Source of the DNA: CAVPMN01 sp963706425
GTDB lineage: Bacteria > Actinomycetota > Acidimicrobiia > Acidimicrobiales > Acidimicrobilacustridaceae
Assembly: GCA_963706425.1 (NCBI GenBank)
Contig: CAVPMN010000020.1
Coordinates: 1,364,001-1,428,000, forward strand
DNA length: 64,000 nt
Direction: 5' to 3'
The translations under genes and the position numbers were made by a program. The notes below the pieces were generated by a model, which made no database searches, was not told the origin of the DNA, and was given only the letters and a program-made list of their open reading frames with translations. Below, in pieces: positions 37,759 to 46,902 of this stretch (positions are counted from its first letter, which is position 1; each line of letters begins with the position of its first letter).

Positions 37759-38031
37759 CTACCGGCGGGCCGTGCGATCGGAGCCGCCGGCTCGGGCGAC
37801 GCGCAGCACCTTGTTGCGTGAGTGATGACCCGAGACGATCTCGACACTGCGCGTCGGCACTCCGAGGTGCTCGGCCACGAGCTCGCACACCGAGGCGTTG
37901 GCCCGCCCGTCGACGGGGGCGGCGGTGGTGCGCACCACGAGCCGACCATCGCGTTCGCCGCCGACCTCGTTACGTCTCGCTCGGGGAATCACCCGCACCT
38001 CGATGACGGTCGAGGCGTCGCCGGCGGTCAC
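37759..38031 (-). CDS. DUF167 (YggU) family protein
   Basis: 90 aa, GTG start. VIEVRVIPRARRNEVGG, LVVRTTAAPVDGRANASVCELVAEHLGVP and VEIVSGHHSRNKVLRV match the short DUF167 fold throughout. The function is not established. Two-gene unit with the PPOX protein. Confidence 0.87.
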   Translation of the reverse strand: MTAGDASTVIEVRVIPRARRNEVGGERDGRLVVRTTAAPVDGRANASVCELVAEHLGVPTRSVEIVSGHHSRNKVLRVARAGGSDRTARR

Positions 38032-38076
38032 CGGGCGAAGCGTATCGGGCGTATCGAGACCCCCAGGGCGGTCGGG

Positions 38077-38082
38077 TACGGT
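38077..38082 (+). promoter_or_regulatory. -10 element of a leaderless promoter
   Basis: TACGGT ends 8 bases before the ATG at 38091; no ribosome site lies between. Confidence 0.4.
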
Positions 38083-38090
38083 GCGCCGTC

Positions 38091-38969
38091 ATGCAGAGCG
38101 ACGCCGACTTCCTGGGCCTCACCGAGGGCGACCGGGAGGGCCACTACCGCTTCGCCGTGGTCGACCGGCTGGCCCGACTCGACGGTCGCCTCTACGGCGG
38201 GGCGGCCATCGCCGTGTCGATCGCAGCGGCAGAGCTGGTCTCGGATCGACAGGCGTTGTGGATGACCACCCAGTTCGTGTCGACCGCCGAACAGGACGCC
38301 GTCGTCGACGTCCTGGCCGAGGTGCTGGCGGCGGGCCGACGCACCAACCAGGTGCGCGTCACCGCGACCAGCGCCGTCGGCGACACGGTGTTCGCCTCAC
38401 TCGGAGCGACCGGCCACCACCGACCGGGTGCCCTCAACGGCGAGTTCGAACGCGCGCCGCTCGTGGAAGCGCCCGCCGCCGCCGAGCGCTGGGCCAGCCC
38501 GGCTTCGGGGGTGGCCAAGGCGGCAGGGATGGCCGAGTTCGACCTGCCGGCACGCAACACCGGCTTCGGAACCGCGGTGGAGATCCGCGAGCCAACGATC
38601 ATCGATCACCCCGACCCGGGACCGGGCCGGATGTGCCTGTGGGTCCGGCGACGCGACGGGGTGGCCATCACGCCCGCCCTGGCCGCCTACCTCGCCGACA
38701 TGGTGCCCATGGGCGTGGCCCGCGGCCTCGGCATGGTCGGCGGCGGCACGAGCCTCGACAACACGATCCGCATCGGCTCGTTCGTCGACAGCGAGTGGAT
38801 CCTGCTCGACCTGCGCCCGCACCTGGCCGCCGGGGGCTACGGCCACGGCATCGCCCACGTGTGGAGTGAGGACGGTCATCTCCTGGCCACCGCCAGCCAG
38901 ACCGCGTCGATGTTCGAGTTCGACCTGGCCAACTTCCCGAGCAACACGTCGGGCACCGGCGGTCGCTGA
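38091..38969 (+). CDS. Acyl-CoA thioesterase, double hot-dog
   Basis: 292 aa. Two hot-dog modules, the second with the TesB-like ending DSEWILLDLRPHLAAGGYGHGIAHVWSEDGHLLATASQ. The N-terminal module shows LYGGAAIAVSIAAAELVSDRQALWMTTQFVS. Members hydrolyse acyl-CoA to free acid and CoA. Converges with the VOC gene, 26 bases between stops. Confidence 0.78.
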   Translation: MQSDADFLGLTEGDREGHYRFAVVDRLARLDGRLYGGAAIAVSIAAAELVSDRQALWMTTQFVSTAEQDAVVDVLAEVLAAGRRTNQVRVTATSAVGDTVFASLGATGHHRPGALNGEFERAPLVEAPAAAERWASPASGVAKAAGMAEFDLPARNTGFGTAVEIREPTIIDHPDPGPGRMCLWVRRRDGVAITPALAAYLADMVPMGVARGLGMVGGGTSLDNTIRIGSFVDSEWILLDLRPHLAAGGYGHGIAHVWSEDGHLLATASQTASMFEFDLANFPSNTSGTGGR

Positions 38970-38995
38970 CCGCCATCGCTCGGGGCGGCGGCCGA

Positions 38996-39484
38996 TCAGT
39001 TCGGAGGTTCGAACAGGAAGGCCATCGCCTCGCGGATGTGGGCGTCGATCACCTCGATGCGCACCCCCAGGCTGTTGCGGTGGTAGGCCCACGACGCAGG
39101 GGCCGCGTCACCGGCGCGACCACAGAGCTGCAAGGGGCAGCCGATCGCGCTGAGGCGGGAGCTGGCCGCCGGGACGTCGTCGCTCCAGAAGCCGATGTGG
39201 TGCAGGTTGGAGTGGTCGTTGCACTGCCACACCGAGCCCGGCACCTCCTCGATCAGCTCGAGGTGCGGCGCTTCGATCGAGTAGCACATCGTCGTCGGCA
39301 GCACGATGTCGACGCCGTCCCCGTCGCGAACGTCGGTCTCGTCGAGGTGGAGGATCGGCCCCCACGTGACGCCCACCTGCTCGGTGAGCTCGGCCTGCGC
39401 GGCCACGAGATCGGGGACGATGATGCCCACGTGGAAGTAGGGCACGAGGCCAGCCGCGGTGCGAGCCTCCCCGGTGCCGTCCAC
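38996..39484 (-). CDS. VOC superfamily (glyoxalase-like) protein
   Basis: 162 aa, GTG start. One domain with paired beta-alpha-beta-beta units: LVPYFHVGIIVPDLVAAQAEL, HLDETDVRDG, APHLELIEEVPGS, LHHIGFWSDDVPAASSRL and HRNSLGVRIEVID. His and Glu at HVG, HIG and EVID are potential metal ligands. Specific reaction unknown (lyase, epimerase or binding role). Stops between convergent genes. Confidence 0.8.
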   Translation of the reverse strand: MDGTGEARTAAGLVPYFHVGIIVPDLVAAQAELTEQVGVTWGPILHLDETDVRDGDGVDIVLPTTMCYSIEAPHLELIEEVPGSVWQCNDHSNLHHIGFWSDDVPAASSRLSAIGCPLQLCGRAGDAAPASWAYHRNSLGVRIEVIDAHIREAMAFLFEPPN

Positions 39485-39539
39485 GGCGGCGACGCTACCC
39501 GTTCGGGTTGGTCGACAGGCCACTCGGCGCTGGGCGGAT

Positions 39540-40250
39540 TCAACCCTTGGCGATGACCGTTCGGAACTCGCGGTCGTCGCGCTCGATGGCCGCCCACAAC
39601 GAGGCCAGCATCGACTCGCGGGTGCGCAGCTTGGTGCCGGCGTGCGCCTGGGGCGACAAACCCGCCAGGTGCACCGCTTTGTCGCGCGCCGCGCCCAGCA
39701 GATCGTCGGGCGCCACCACGGCGTCGAGCCAACCCGCATCGACCGCCTGGTCCGGCGAGAACACCTCGGCCTGGGCAGTGGCCCGCTCGAAGTGGGCTCG
39801 GTTGAGCCGCTGACGGCACACCTCGATCGCCGCGTGCGGCAACGACATGCCGATGGCCACCTCGTTGGCGGTGATCCGGTGATCGGCGCCGGCCACACCC
39901 AACCGGTAGTCGCCGGAGAGCACGAGGAAGCCACCCATCGCGTAGGCGTGCCCGGTGCACGCCACCACGATCGGCCGTGGGAACGACAACATGCGGTGCG
40001 ACAGCTCGAAGCCGGCGCGCAGCAAGCGAGCCGAGTCGTCGGTGAACGCGGTGAGCACCGAGAGCTCGAAGCCTCCCGAGAACCGACCGTCGCGCCCGGC
40101 GAGCAACACCGCGTGCCCGTCCGCCTCGGCCCGGTCGAACGCCGCGTTCAGCTCGTCGAACATGGCGAACGACAAGACGTTGGCCTTGCCGTCGTCCATG
40201 ACGACCGTGGCCACCCCGTCGGCGGCGTCGTAGCTGGTCAGCGTGGTCAT
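39540..40250 (-). CDS. Enoyl-CoA hydratase/isomerase (crotonase) family
   Basis: 236 aa. Oxyanion-hole segments GRFSGGFELSVL and CTGHAYAMGGFLVLSGDYRLG are present. The position usually holding the first catalytic Glu after the second segment reads NEVAIGMSLPHAAIEV, with Glu in NEV; so hydratase activity is possible but not certain. Shorter than most hydratases. Divergent from the ArsR gene. Confidence 0.82.
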   Translation of the reverse strand: MTTLTSYDAADGVATVVMDDGKANVLSFAMFDELNAAFDRAEADGHAVLLAGRDGRFSGGFELSVLTAFTDDSARLLRAGFELSHRMLSFPRPIVVACTGHAYAMGGFLVLSGDYRLGVAGADHRITANEVAIGMSLPHAAIEVCRQRLNRAHFERATAQAEVFSPDQAVDAGWLDAVVAPDDLLGAARDKAVHLAGLSPQAHAGTKLRTRESMLASLWAAIERDDREFRTVIAKG

Positions 40251-40344
40251 GGGTCGGTCACCTCGGCGTCGGGTCGGTGGCCGGGGCCACGGGACAGACC
40301 CGGCACCGTAGCGAACCGGCGGCAGCCCGATCACCGCCTGAACA

Positions 40345-40397
40345 CTTAGGTATTGACCAAAGCATTGACTGGCGCCATACTTAGGTTTGTGCCTAAG
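40345..40397 (+). promoter_or_regulatory. ArsR promoter and self-operator
   Basis: TTGACC (40353-40358) and CATACT (40376-40381), 17 bases apart, place transcription at about the GTG at 40389. CTTAGG-N6-CCTAAG (40380-40397) straddles the start codon and a third CTTAGG half-site sits at 40345-40350, consistent with autorepression. Confidence 0.55.
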
Positions 40398-40769
40398 CAT
40401 TTGCCTGAGCATCTGGACGAGATCGACGAGGTGCTGCACGCCCTGGCCGATCCCACCCGTCGCCAGGTGGTCGAACGGCTCGTCGCCGGGCCGGCCTCCA
40501 CGTCGGAGCTGGCCCGACCGTTCGACATGTCGCTGCCCTCGTTCACCCAGCATCTCGGCGTGTTGGAGCGAGCCGGGCTGGTGACGTCGACCAAGGCGGG
40601 AAGGGTACGGACCTACGAGCTCTCCCCGAACGCGCTCGAGTCGGTCGACGGCTGGCTGGCCGAGCAACGCCGGATCTGGGAGCGACGGCTCGACCAACTC
40701 GACGCGTTCGTCCTCGATCTCCATTCGCAGGCAACACCGTCCACAACCACCCTGAGGAGCAAGCCATGA
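40389..40769 (+). CDS. ArsR-family winged-helix regulator
   Basis: 126 aa from GTG 40389. DEVLHALADPTRRQVVERLVAG, STSELARPFDMSLPSFTQHLGVLERAGLVTS and AGRVRTYELSP are the helix-turn-helix and wing. No Cys metal site, as in the group paired with SRPBCC proteins. It overlaps the SRPBCC gene by four bases. Probably represses its own operon through the CTTAGG palindrome. Confidence 0.86.
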   Translation: MPKHLPEHLDEIDEVLHALADPTRRQVVERLVAGPASTSELARPFDMSLPSFTQHLGVLERAGLVTSTKAGRVRTYELSPNALESVDGWLAEQRRIWERRLDQLDAFVLDLHSQATPSTTTLRSKP

Positions 40770-41248
40770 GTTTCACGCCCTACACCATCGACCCGAAGCT
40801 CGATCTCGTGCTCGAACGCGAGGTCGACGTACCACCGGAGCTGGTCTGGAAGGCCTGGACCACCCCCGAGCTGCTGAAGCAGTGGTTCACGCCGAAGCCC
40901 TACGAGACGCCTGAGTGCGAGATCGACCTGCGTCCGGGTGGTGCCTTCCGCACGGTGATGCGCTCACCCGAAGGCGACGAGTTCGACAACACCGGCTGCT
41001 ATCTCGAGATCGTGCCCGAGGAGAAGCTGTCGTGGACCTCCGCGCTCGGGCCGGACTTCCGCCCCAAGGGTGTCGGGTCGGACGACCTGCCGATGACCGC
41101 CATCGATCGAGCTGCAGCCGAACGGCAAGTGGTGGCACGCGCTACCGCGCCGTGGCCCTCCACGTCGACGAGGCAGGCCGCCAGCGACACGAGGAGATGG
41201 GCTTCCAGGACGGCTGGGGAGCCGCCCTCGATCAGCTCGTCGAGCTGA
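40766..41248 (+). CDS. SRPBCC (AHSA1-like) protein, 3' part frameshifted
   Basis: MSFTPYTIDPKLDLVLEREV, PELVWKAWTTPELLKQWFTP and LRPGGAFRTVMRSPEGDEFDN mark an AHSA1-type ligand-binding fold. After LPMTAI the frame breaks twice (near 41106 and 41120): the family end TRYRAVALHVDEAGRQRHEEMGF and GWGAALDQLVEL appears in other frames, so about 150 aa are recoverable. Exact stop unclear. ArsR-SRPBCC pairs are common and poorly understood. Confidence 0.75.
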   Translation: MSFTPYTIDPKLDLVLEREVDVPPELVWKAWTTPELLKQWFTPKPYETPECEIDLRPGGAFRTVMRSPEGDEFDNTGCYLEIVPEEKLSWTSALGPDFRPKGVGSDDLPMTAIDRAAAERQVVARATAPWPSTSTRQAASDTRRWASRTAGEPPSISSSS

Positions 41249-41412
41249 TGACGAACGTGCTGAAGGGGCTCGCCTGGGGGGCCGGCTCGCACCCTTGCTC
41301 GATCTTGTCGGCGAACTCGCCGCCATCTACTGCAACCTGCGGTCCACCTCGTCGGCAACCGCCGCTCAAACGCGCAGGTTCGCGAGCACGCCCGCGTCAG
41401 TCGCGGACAGTC

Positions 41413-42403
41413 TCAGGACACGGTGAACACGACCCGGCCGCGCACCTTGCCTTCGAGGATGTCGGCGCCGAGTCGAGGCGCATCGGCGAGCGGGTGCTCG
41501 ACCGTCAGCGAGTCGAGCAGCGTCGCGGACAGGTCGGTGGCCAGACGCGACCATGCTCTCGGTGCGCACCGGCAACGGCGCCATCACGCTGTCGACGCCG
41601 GCGAGGGTGACGCCCCGCAGGATGAACGGTGCGACCGAGGCCGGCAGGTCCATGCCCTGCGCGAGGCCGCATGCGGCGACCACCCCGCCATAGCGGGTCT
41701 GGGCCAGCACGTTGGCCAGGGTGTGGCTGCCGACGCTGTCGACCGCCGCGACCCATCGCTCCTTGCCTAGTGGCCGGCCCGGCTCTGACAGCTCGGCCCG
41801 GTCGATGACCTCGGACGCGCCGAGCGACCGCAGGTAGTCGCCCTCGGTCTCGGCCCGGCCGCTCGACGCGATGACCTCGAAGCCGAGGCCGGCCAGGATC
41901 GCAACGGCGACGCTGCCCACGCCGCCGGCGGCTCCGGTCACCAGCACCGGCCCGGCCGACGGCTCGACACCGTGCCGTTCCAGCGCGAGCACGCAGAGCA
42001 TCGACGTGAGCCCGGCGGTGCCGATGGCCATGGATCGCGTCGGGGTGATGCCGTCCGGGAGCGACACCAGCCAGTCGCCCGACACGCGCGCCAGTTGCGC
42101 ATAGCCGCCCAGGTGTGTCTCGCCGAGCCCCCACCCGTTGGCCACCACCAGGTCGCCGGCGGCGAACGACGGGTGCGAGGTGTCACGCACCCGACCGACG
42201 AAATCGACCCCCGGGATCATCGGCCAGCGCCGCACGACCGGCGACGAGCCGGTCATGGCCAGTCCGTCCTTGAAGTTGAGCGACGAGTGCGACACCTCGA
42301 CGGTGACGTCCCCGTCCATCAGGTCGGACTCGTCGACCGACGTCCAGTCGAGCGACTGCCCGTCGTCGGTCTTGGTCAGGAGAAACGCGTCGAAGGTCGG
42401 CAC
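41413..42403 (-). CDS. MDR-family quinone/acrylyl-CoA-type reductase, one frameshift
   Basis: About 330 aa joined. Zinc-free medium-chain reductase of YhdH type: VSHSSLNFKDGLAMTG, PGVDFVGRVRDTSHPSFAAGDLVV, GWGLGETHLGGYAQLARV, AIGTAGLTSMLCVLALE, VTGAAGGVGSVAVAILAGLG and AACGLAQGMDLPASVAPFILRG. A base near 41550 is wrong; the restored end is EGKVRGRVVFTVS. NADPH-dependent reduction of an enone or acryloyl-CoA is the family activity. Confidence 0.83.
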
Positions 42404-42437
42404 GAGCCAGGACCCTAGTGGCGCCCGAGAACCGGGG

Positions 42438-42455
42438 TGACGTGACAGTTAGAGT
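42438..42455 (+). promoter_or_regulatory. TGACG-N4-AGTTAGAGT motif, leaderless promoter
   Basis: TGACG (42438-42442), four bases, AGTTAG and -10-like TAGAGT (42450-42455), 8 bases before the ATG at 42464. Same layout as sites at 44764, 54018, 57359 and 62933. Confidence 0.55.
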
Positions 42456-42463
42456 GACCGGCC

Positions 42464-43177
42464 ATGGCCCAGGACCGACGGGTGGCGCTGATCACGGGCG
42501 GGAGCAGCGGCATCGGGCTGGCGGCGGGAGCCGAGCTGGTGGCGCGTGGCTACGACGTCGTGCTGTGTGCCCGCACCCCCGGCAAGCTGCAAGCCGCGGC
42601 CGAGCAGATCGGCGCCCGATGGGTGGCCGCCGACGCCGCCGACGCCGACGCGTTCGCGGACGTCGTGCGGGAGGCCGGCAGGGTCGACCTGCTCGTGCAC
42701 GCCGCCGGGGTGATGGCCGGCACCTTCGTGCGCAAGGAGACCGTCGACAACGTTCGAGTCGGTGCTCCGCGCCAACCTCACCTCGGCGTTCGTGGTCGCC
42801 CGCGGCGTGTCTCGACGCGATGCCGGAAGGCGGTCGCATCGATCTTTCTCTCGTCGAGCTCGGCCCACGCGCCCCAGCCCGGGTTGTCGGCCTACTCGGC
42901 GTCGAAGGCGGGGCTCAACGCGTTCGCCGGAGCGCTGGCCAGGGAGGTCGAGCGCGACGGTGTGGCGGTGCATCTCGTCACCACCGGCCCGGTCGCCACC
43001 CCGATGCTCGACGACGTGCGCTTCCCCATGCAGACCCTGGCCACCTCCGACGTCGTCCAGGCGATCGCGTGGCTCGACACCCTGCCGGGCAACGTCGTGC
43101 TGCCCGAGCTGGTGGTGTCGTCGGTGAACGGCGGACCGTTCGCGCCGGAGCCGTTCGTGCCCCGAGGCCGCCCGTGA
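42464..43177 (+). CDS. Short-chain dehydrogenase/reductase, two compensating frameshifts
   Basis: About 238 aa. RRVALITGGSSGIGLAAGAELV, HAAGVMAGTF, then a region between 42752 and 42830 in another frame (FESVLRANLTSAFVVARG, then DAMPEGG), returning to FLSSSSAHAPQPGLSAYSASKAGLNAF with Ser, Tyr and Lys. C-terminal VTTGPVATPMLDDV is normal. A short hairpin follows the stop. Adjacent to the CoA ligase it converges with. Confidence 0.8.
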   Translation: MAQDRRVALITGGSSGIGLAAGAELVARGYDVVLCARTPGKLQAAAEQIGARWVAADAADADAFADVVREAGRVDLLVHAAGVMAGTFVRKETVDNVRVGAPRQPHLGVRGRPRRVSTRCRKAVASIFLSSSSAHAPQPGLSAYSASKAGLNAFAGALAREVERDGVAVHLVTTGPVATPMLDDVRFPMQTLATSDVVQAIAWLDTLPGNVVLPELVVSSVNGGPFAPEPFVPRGRP

Positions 43178-43195
43178 GCTCGGCCGCACCGAGCT
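43177..43195 (+). terminator. Short hairpin after SDR stop
   Basis: AGCTCGG (43177-43183) pairs with CCGAGCT (43189-43195) over a 5-base loop. It begins on the last base of the SDR stop codon and lies between convergent genes. Confidence 0.4.
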
Positions 43196-43209
43196 ACCTC
43201 AGCGAGCGG

Positions 43210-44735
43210 CTAGACCAGTTCGGCCAGCTCGCTGCGCACGATCTTGCCCATGGCATTGCGGGGCAGCACGTCGACCACCACGACGCGCTCGGGCACCTTG
43301 TAGCTCGCCAGCTGCGCCCGGCAGTGCTCGCGGATCGGCCTCGGGTCGAGCGTCCGCCCCGGCGCGGGCTCGACGACGGCGACCACCCGCTCGCCGAGCC
43401 GTTCGTCGGGAATGCCGATCACCGCTGACGCCGGCCACCCCGTCGATCGCCTGCAGGACCCGCTCGACCTCGGCCGGGTACACGTTGGCCCCACCCCGGA
43501 TGATCACCAGGCTCTTGCGGTCGCGGCACGTGGAGGTAACCGTCGTCGTCGAGGAAGCCCGAGGTCGCCGGTGTGCAGCACGCCGTCGGCCGAGCACCGC
43601 GCTCGGTCTCCGCCGGCCGGTTCCAGTACCCGAGCATCGGCGGGTAGCGATCGTCGCCGTCCGCCGCACCGACGCAGATCTCGCCGGTGTCGCCGGCGGG
43701 CAGCACCGCTCCCTCATCGTCGCGGATCGTCACCTCCAGATGGGGCAGCACGGTGCCGCTGGCACCCGACACGTGAGGGCCGTGCGGCGGGTCGATCGAC
43801 ACCACCGTCGGGGCCTCGGTCAGGCCATAGGTGGCGAGCACCGGCAAGCCGAACTTCTCCTCGAACGCGGTGCGGATCACCTCGGGACAGTCGGCGCCGC
43901 CGGTCCACACCTCTTCGAGCGAGGCGAGGTCGGCCGGGTCGATCGTGTCCATCGAGGCGAGCGAGTGCAGGAGCGCGGGCGGTCCGTTCCACGTCGTGAC
44001 CCGCTCGTCACGGATCCACTCGGCCACGCCCTCGGCGTCGATGCGGTCCATCACGATCGACGTGCCCGTCGCCTGCGACACCAACAGGGTCGTGAGCACA
44101 GCCATGTTGAGGATGGTGAACGGGAAGCAGTCGCCCTTGCGGAGCGTGTGGTCGTAGCCACGGGTCTCGACGAGCACCGCGCCCGGGGTGAGCAGTCCAC
44201 GCTGGCTGTGCACCGCACCCTTCGGTCGACCGGTGGTGCCACTGGTGTAGGCAATGCCCGCAGGAGCGTCAGGGTCGATCGCCGCATCCACCGGTTCGGG
44301 ACTGGCGTCGTCGACGAGCGCACCCCACTCTGCTGCACCGACGACACGCGTGCCGAGGTCGGGCAGGACCCCCGGTCGGCCCGTCCCCGCCGGGCCTCGG
44401 TCGTCGTCGCAGAGAAGCACCAATGCTTCCGCGTCGCGCAACTGGAACTCCTTCTCGGGCGGCGCCAGCACCCGGTTGATGCCCAGCCAGATCGCGCCGA
44501 GGCGCATGGCGCCGTGAAACGCCACCACCACTGCGGCATCATTCGGCAGCGAGGCCGCCACCCGGTCGCCGGGGCCCACACCTAGCGCGATCAGTGCATG
44601 GGCCGCCTGGTTCGCCTCTGCGTCGAGTTGCGCGTAGGTCACGCGCCGCGACCGCGTGACCAGGGCGTCGCGATTCGGGTCATCGGCGAGCGCTCGGTCG
44701 AGCACCTCGGCGATGGACGTGGGCGGCCGGCGCAC
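43210..44735 (-). CDS. Acyl-CoA synthetase (AMP-binding), several frameshifts near C-terminus
   Basis: About 508 aa joined. Activates a carboxylic acid as acyl-AMP then acyl-CoA. The phosphate loop AYTSGTTGRPKGAVHS, TWNGPPALLHSL, ATYGLTEAPTVVS and TGEICVG are in one frame to about 43600; the rest (LVIIRGGANVYPAEVERVL, VIGIPDERLGERVVAVVE, YKVPERVVVVD and the catalytic Lys in AMGKIVRSEL) is in others, with indels near 43590, 43530 and 43430. A TGACG-N4-TGTTAG motif lies directly upstream. First ligase of the catabolic island. Confidence 0.82.
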
Positions 44736-44763
44736 AGGCTGACGCTACCGCTCTGATCGGCCG

Positions 44764-44781
44764 TACTAACAACTGCGTCAT
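44764..44781 (-). promoter_or_regulatory. TGACG-N4-TGTTAG motif upstream of CoA ligase
   Basis: On the minus strand ATGACGCAGTTGTTAGTA, ending 28 bases before the ligase ATG at 44735. It is in the 69-base gap shared with the divergent acyl-CoA dehydrogenase, so it could act on both. Confidence 0.5.
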
Positions 44782-44804
44782 CTTCTACAGAGGCACCGCC
44801 GCAC

Positions 44805-45964
44805 ATGGACTTCGACCTCGGGCCGCAGGCCGCCGCCCTCGCGCACCCGTCTGCGGGCGCTGATCGACGAGCACGTCGCCCCCGACTACCTCGGCGCGTT
44901 CACCGACGACCCGGCCGACCTCGAGGTGGCCCAGCGCGTTCTGCCGGCTGCTCGCCGACCACGGCCTGCTGTGCATGGCCTGGCCCGAGGAGTACGGCGG
45001 GGCGGCGGCTCGGTGTGGGAGCAGACCGTCGTCCGCGAGGAGATGTGGGCCCACCACGAGCCCCGGGGCGCGCAGTACATGGGCGTCAACTGGGTCGGCC
45101 CGACGATCATGCGCCACGGCACCGACGGACCAGCAGCGGCAGCACCTGCCCGCCGATCGCCCGCGGCGAGGTCATCTGGTGCCAGGGCTTCAGCGAGCCC
45201 GACGCCGGCTCCGACCTGGCTTCGCTGCAGACGCGGCCCGGCCGCGACGGCGACGGCTGGCGCATCACCGGCCAGAAGATCTGGACCTCCTACGCGACGA
45301 TGGCCCAGTGGTGCGTCCTGCTGGCCCGCATCGGCCCGGGGGACACGCAGCAGCGAGGGCATCACCATGTTCCTCGTGCCCATGGACGGCACCCGGCATC
45401 AAGGTGCGACCGATCGACGACGATGCTCGGCCCCCATCACCTCAACGAGGTCTTCTTCGACGACGTGCCGGTCGACCGAGGCCGACGTGCTCGGCACCGT
45501 CGACGAGGGGTGGGCGGTCATCCAGGAGGCGCTGGCCTTCGAGCGGGTCGGCATCGCCCGCTACGCCCGGTGCGAGCGCCTGCTCAGCGCGCTCGGCGCC
45601 GAGCTGGCGACCTCGCTGGGACGACCTGCCCGCACGCGCTGCGGGCGCAGTGGGCCCGGGCGCTGGTGCAGGTGCGGGTGGCCCGCCTGCTGGCCTACCG
45701 CATCGTGCCGCCCAGGCCACCGGCGAGCGTGACCCGACGGTCGCCTCGGCGGCTCGCATCGCGGTCACCCAGTGCGACCAGGCCGTCGCCGAGGTGCTGT
45801 TCCAGGCGATTGGGACGGCGCTCTCGAGGCCGGGCCCGACGCAGCGCTGCACGGCGCCGTCGACGACCACTGGCGCTACGCCCAGGCCGCCACGGTCGCG
45901 TCGGGCACCATCGAGGTGCAGCGCATGATCGTGTCGAAGGCGCTGCTGCGAGGGCCCGACATGA
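44805..45964 (+). CDS. Acyl-CoA dehydrogenase, heavily frameshifted
   Basis: About 385 aa reconstructed from segments in all three frames. Recognisable are MDFDLGPQAAAL, MAWPEEYGG, WCQGFSEPDAGSDLASLQTR, WRITGQKIWTSYATMAQWCVLLAR, ITMFLVPMDG and the C-terminal VASGTIEVQRMIVSKALLRG. At least eight single-base indels, mostly extra C or G, interrupt it. The restored stop overlaps the next dehydrogenase start (ATGA at 45961). FAD enzyme introducing an alpha-beta double bond in acyl-CoA; the overlap with a second gene suggests a two-subunit enzyme. Confidence 0.75.
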
Positions 45965-46902
45965 ACCCGGTGCTGCCCGACGAGGTGGTCGAGGTTCGCC
46001 CAGGCGGCCCGCAAGGCGTTCGCCGACCTCGGTGGCGTCGATGCCGCCCGCCGAGGCCGAGGACGACCCCACCCGTCGCGCGAGACGAGGTCGCGCCGAC
46101 GCTGCGCGCCCTCGGCATCGACGAGCTCGACCCGCGGCCGACGCCGACTCGCTCGCCGCCGCGGCCGCACTCTGCGAGGAAGCCGGACGCGTCGCCCTGC
46201 CCTACCCGGTGGCGAGCGTCCTGCTGCGCGACGAGCGGGCCGGCCGTACGCGGTGGTGCCCGACACCGGCCGCGAGTCGACCACGGCGACCTCTTCCCCG
46301 AGTGGAATGTGGCGCGACTCGACGGCTCAGGTGGCATCGCGGCGTCGAAGAGTGCGCGCCTGGCGACCCGCCTCGGCCCCTTCGTGGCCGACCTCGAGCT
46401 GCTCAGCCCCGAGCCGCCCGACCCTTGGCGGCTGCAAGCCCACACCGCGCTCACCGGGTGGACGATCCTCGGCTCGGCCGACCGCGCCATTGAGCTTGCG
46501 GTCGACCACGTCAACAACCGTGTCCAGTTCGGCAAACCGATCGCGTCGTTCCAGGCCGTGCAGTTCCAACTGGCTGATGCCGCGGTGGCGGTGGCAGGAC
46601 TGCGAGAGCTGGCCGCTCACACGCTGTGGCGCATCGATGCGGCGCCCGGTGACGCGCTCGCCGACGCCCTCGCCCTGCGTCTGCACGCGGTCGATGTGGC
46701 GCGCGCCGTGCTGCGCACCTGCCAGCAGCTGCACGGCGCGGCGGGCGTGTGCGACGAGTACGACGTATCGGTGCTCGCCCGCATGGTGCAGCCTGCGCTG
46801 CGCCTGCCGTGGAGCGCCGAGCGCACCGCCGAAGCTCTGGCCTCCGTCATCCGCCGCAACGGCTTCGAGGGCCTCTTCGAGCATGGACACGCGGGCGTAT
46901 GA
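45961..46902 (+). CDS. Acyl-CoA dehydrogenase, partner subunit, frameshifted 5' part
   Basis: About 313 aa. N-terminus MNPVLPDEVV then FAQAARKAFADLGG after an indel near 45992; further indels up to about 46260, then one open frame: WTILGSADRAIELAVDHVNNRVQFGKPI, FQLADAAVAVAGLREL and QLHGAAGVCDEYD. The last segment replaces the usual QLHGGIG-WEHD, so the catalytic base may be supplied by the partner gene 44805. Overlaps the CoA ligase start by four bases. Confidence 0.75.
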   Translation: MNPVLPDEVVEVRPGGPQGVRRPRWRRCRPPRPRTTPPVARDEVAPTLRALGIDELDPRPTPTRSPPRPHSARKPDASPCPTRWRASCCATSGPAVRGGARHRPRVDHGDLFPEWNVARLDGSGGIAASKSARLATRLGPFVADLELLSPEPPDPWRLQAHTALTGWTILGSADRAIELAVDHVNNRVQFGKPIASFQAVQFQLADAAVAVAGLRELAAHTLWRIDAAPGDALADALALRLHAVDVARAVLRTCQQLHGAAGVCDEYDVSVLARMVQPALRLPWSAERTAEALASVIRRNGFEGLFEHGHAGV

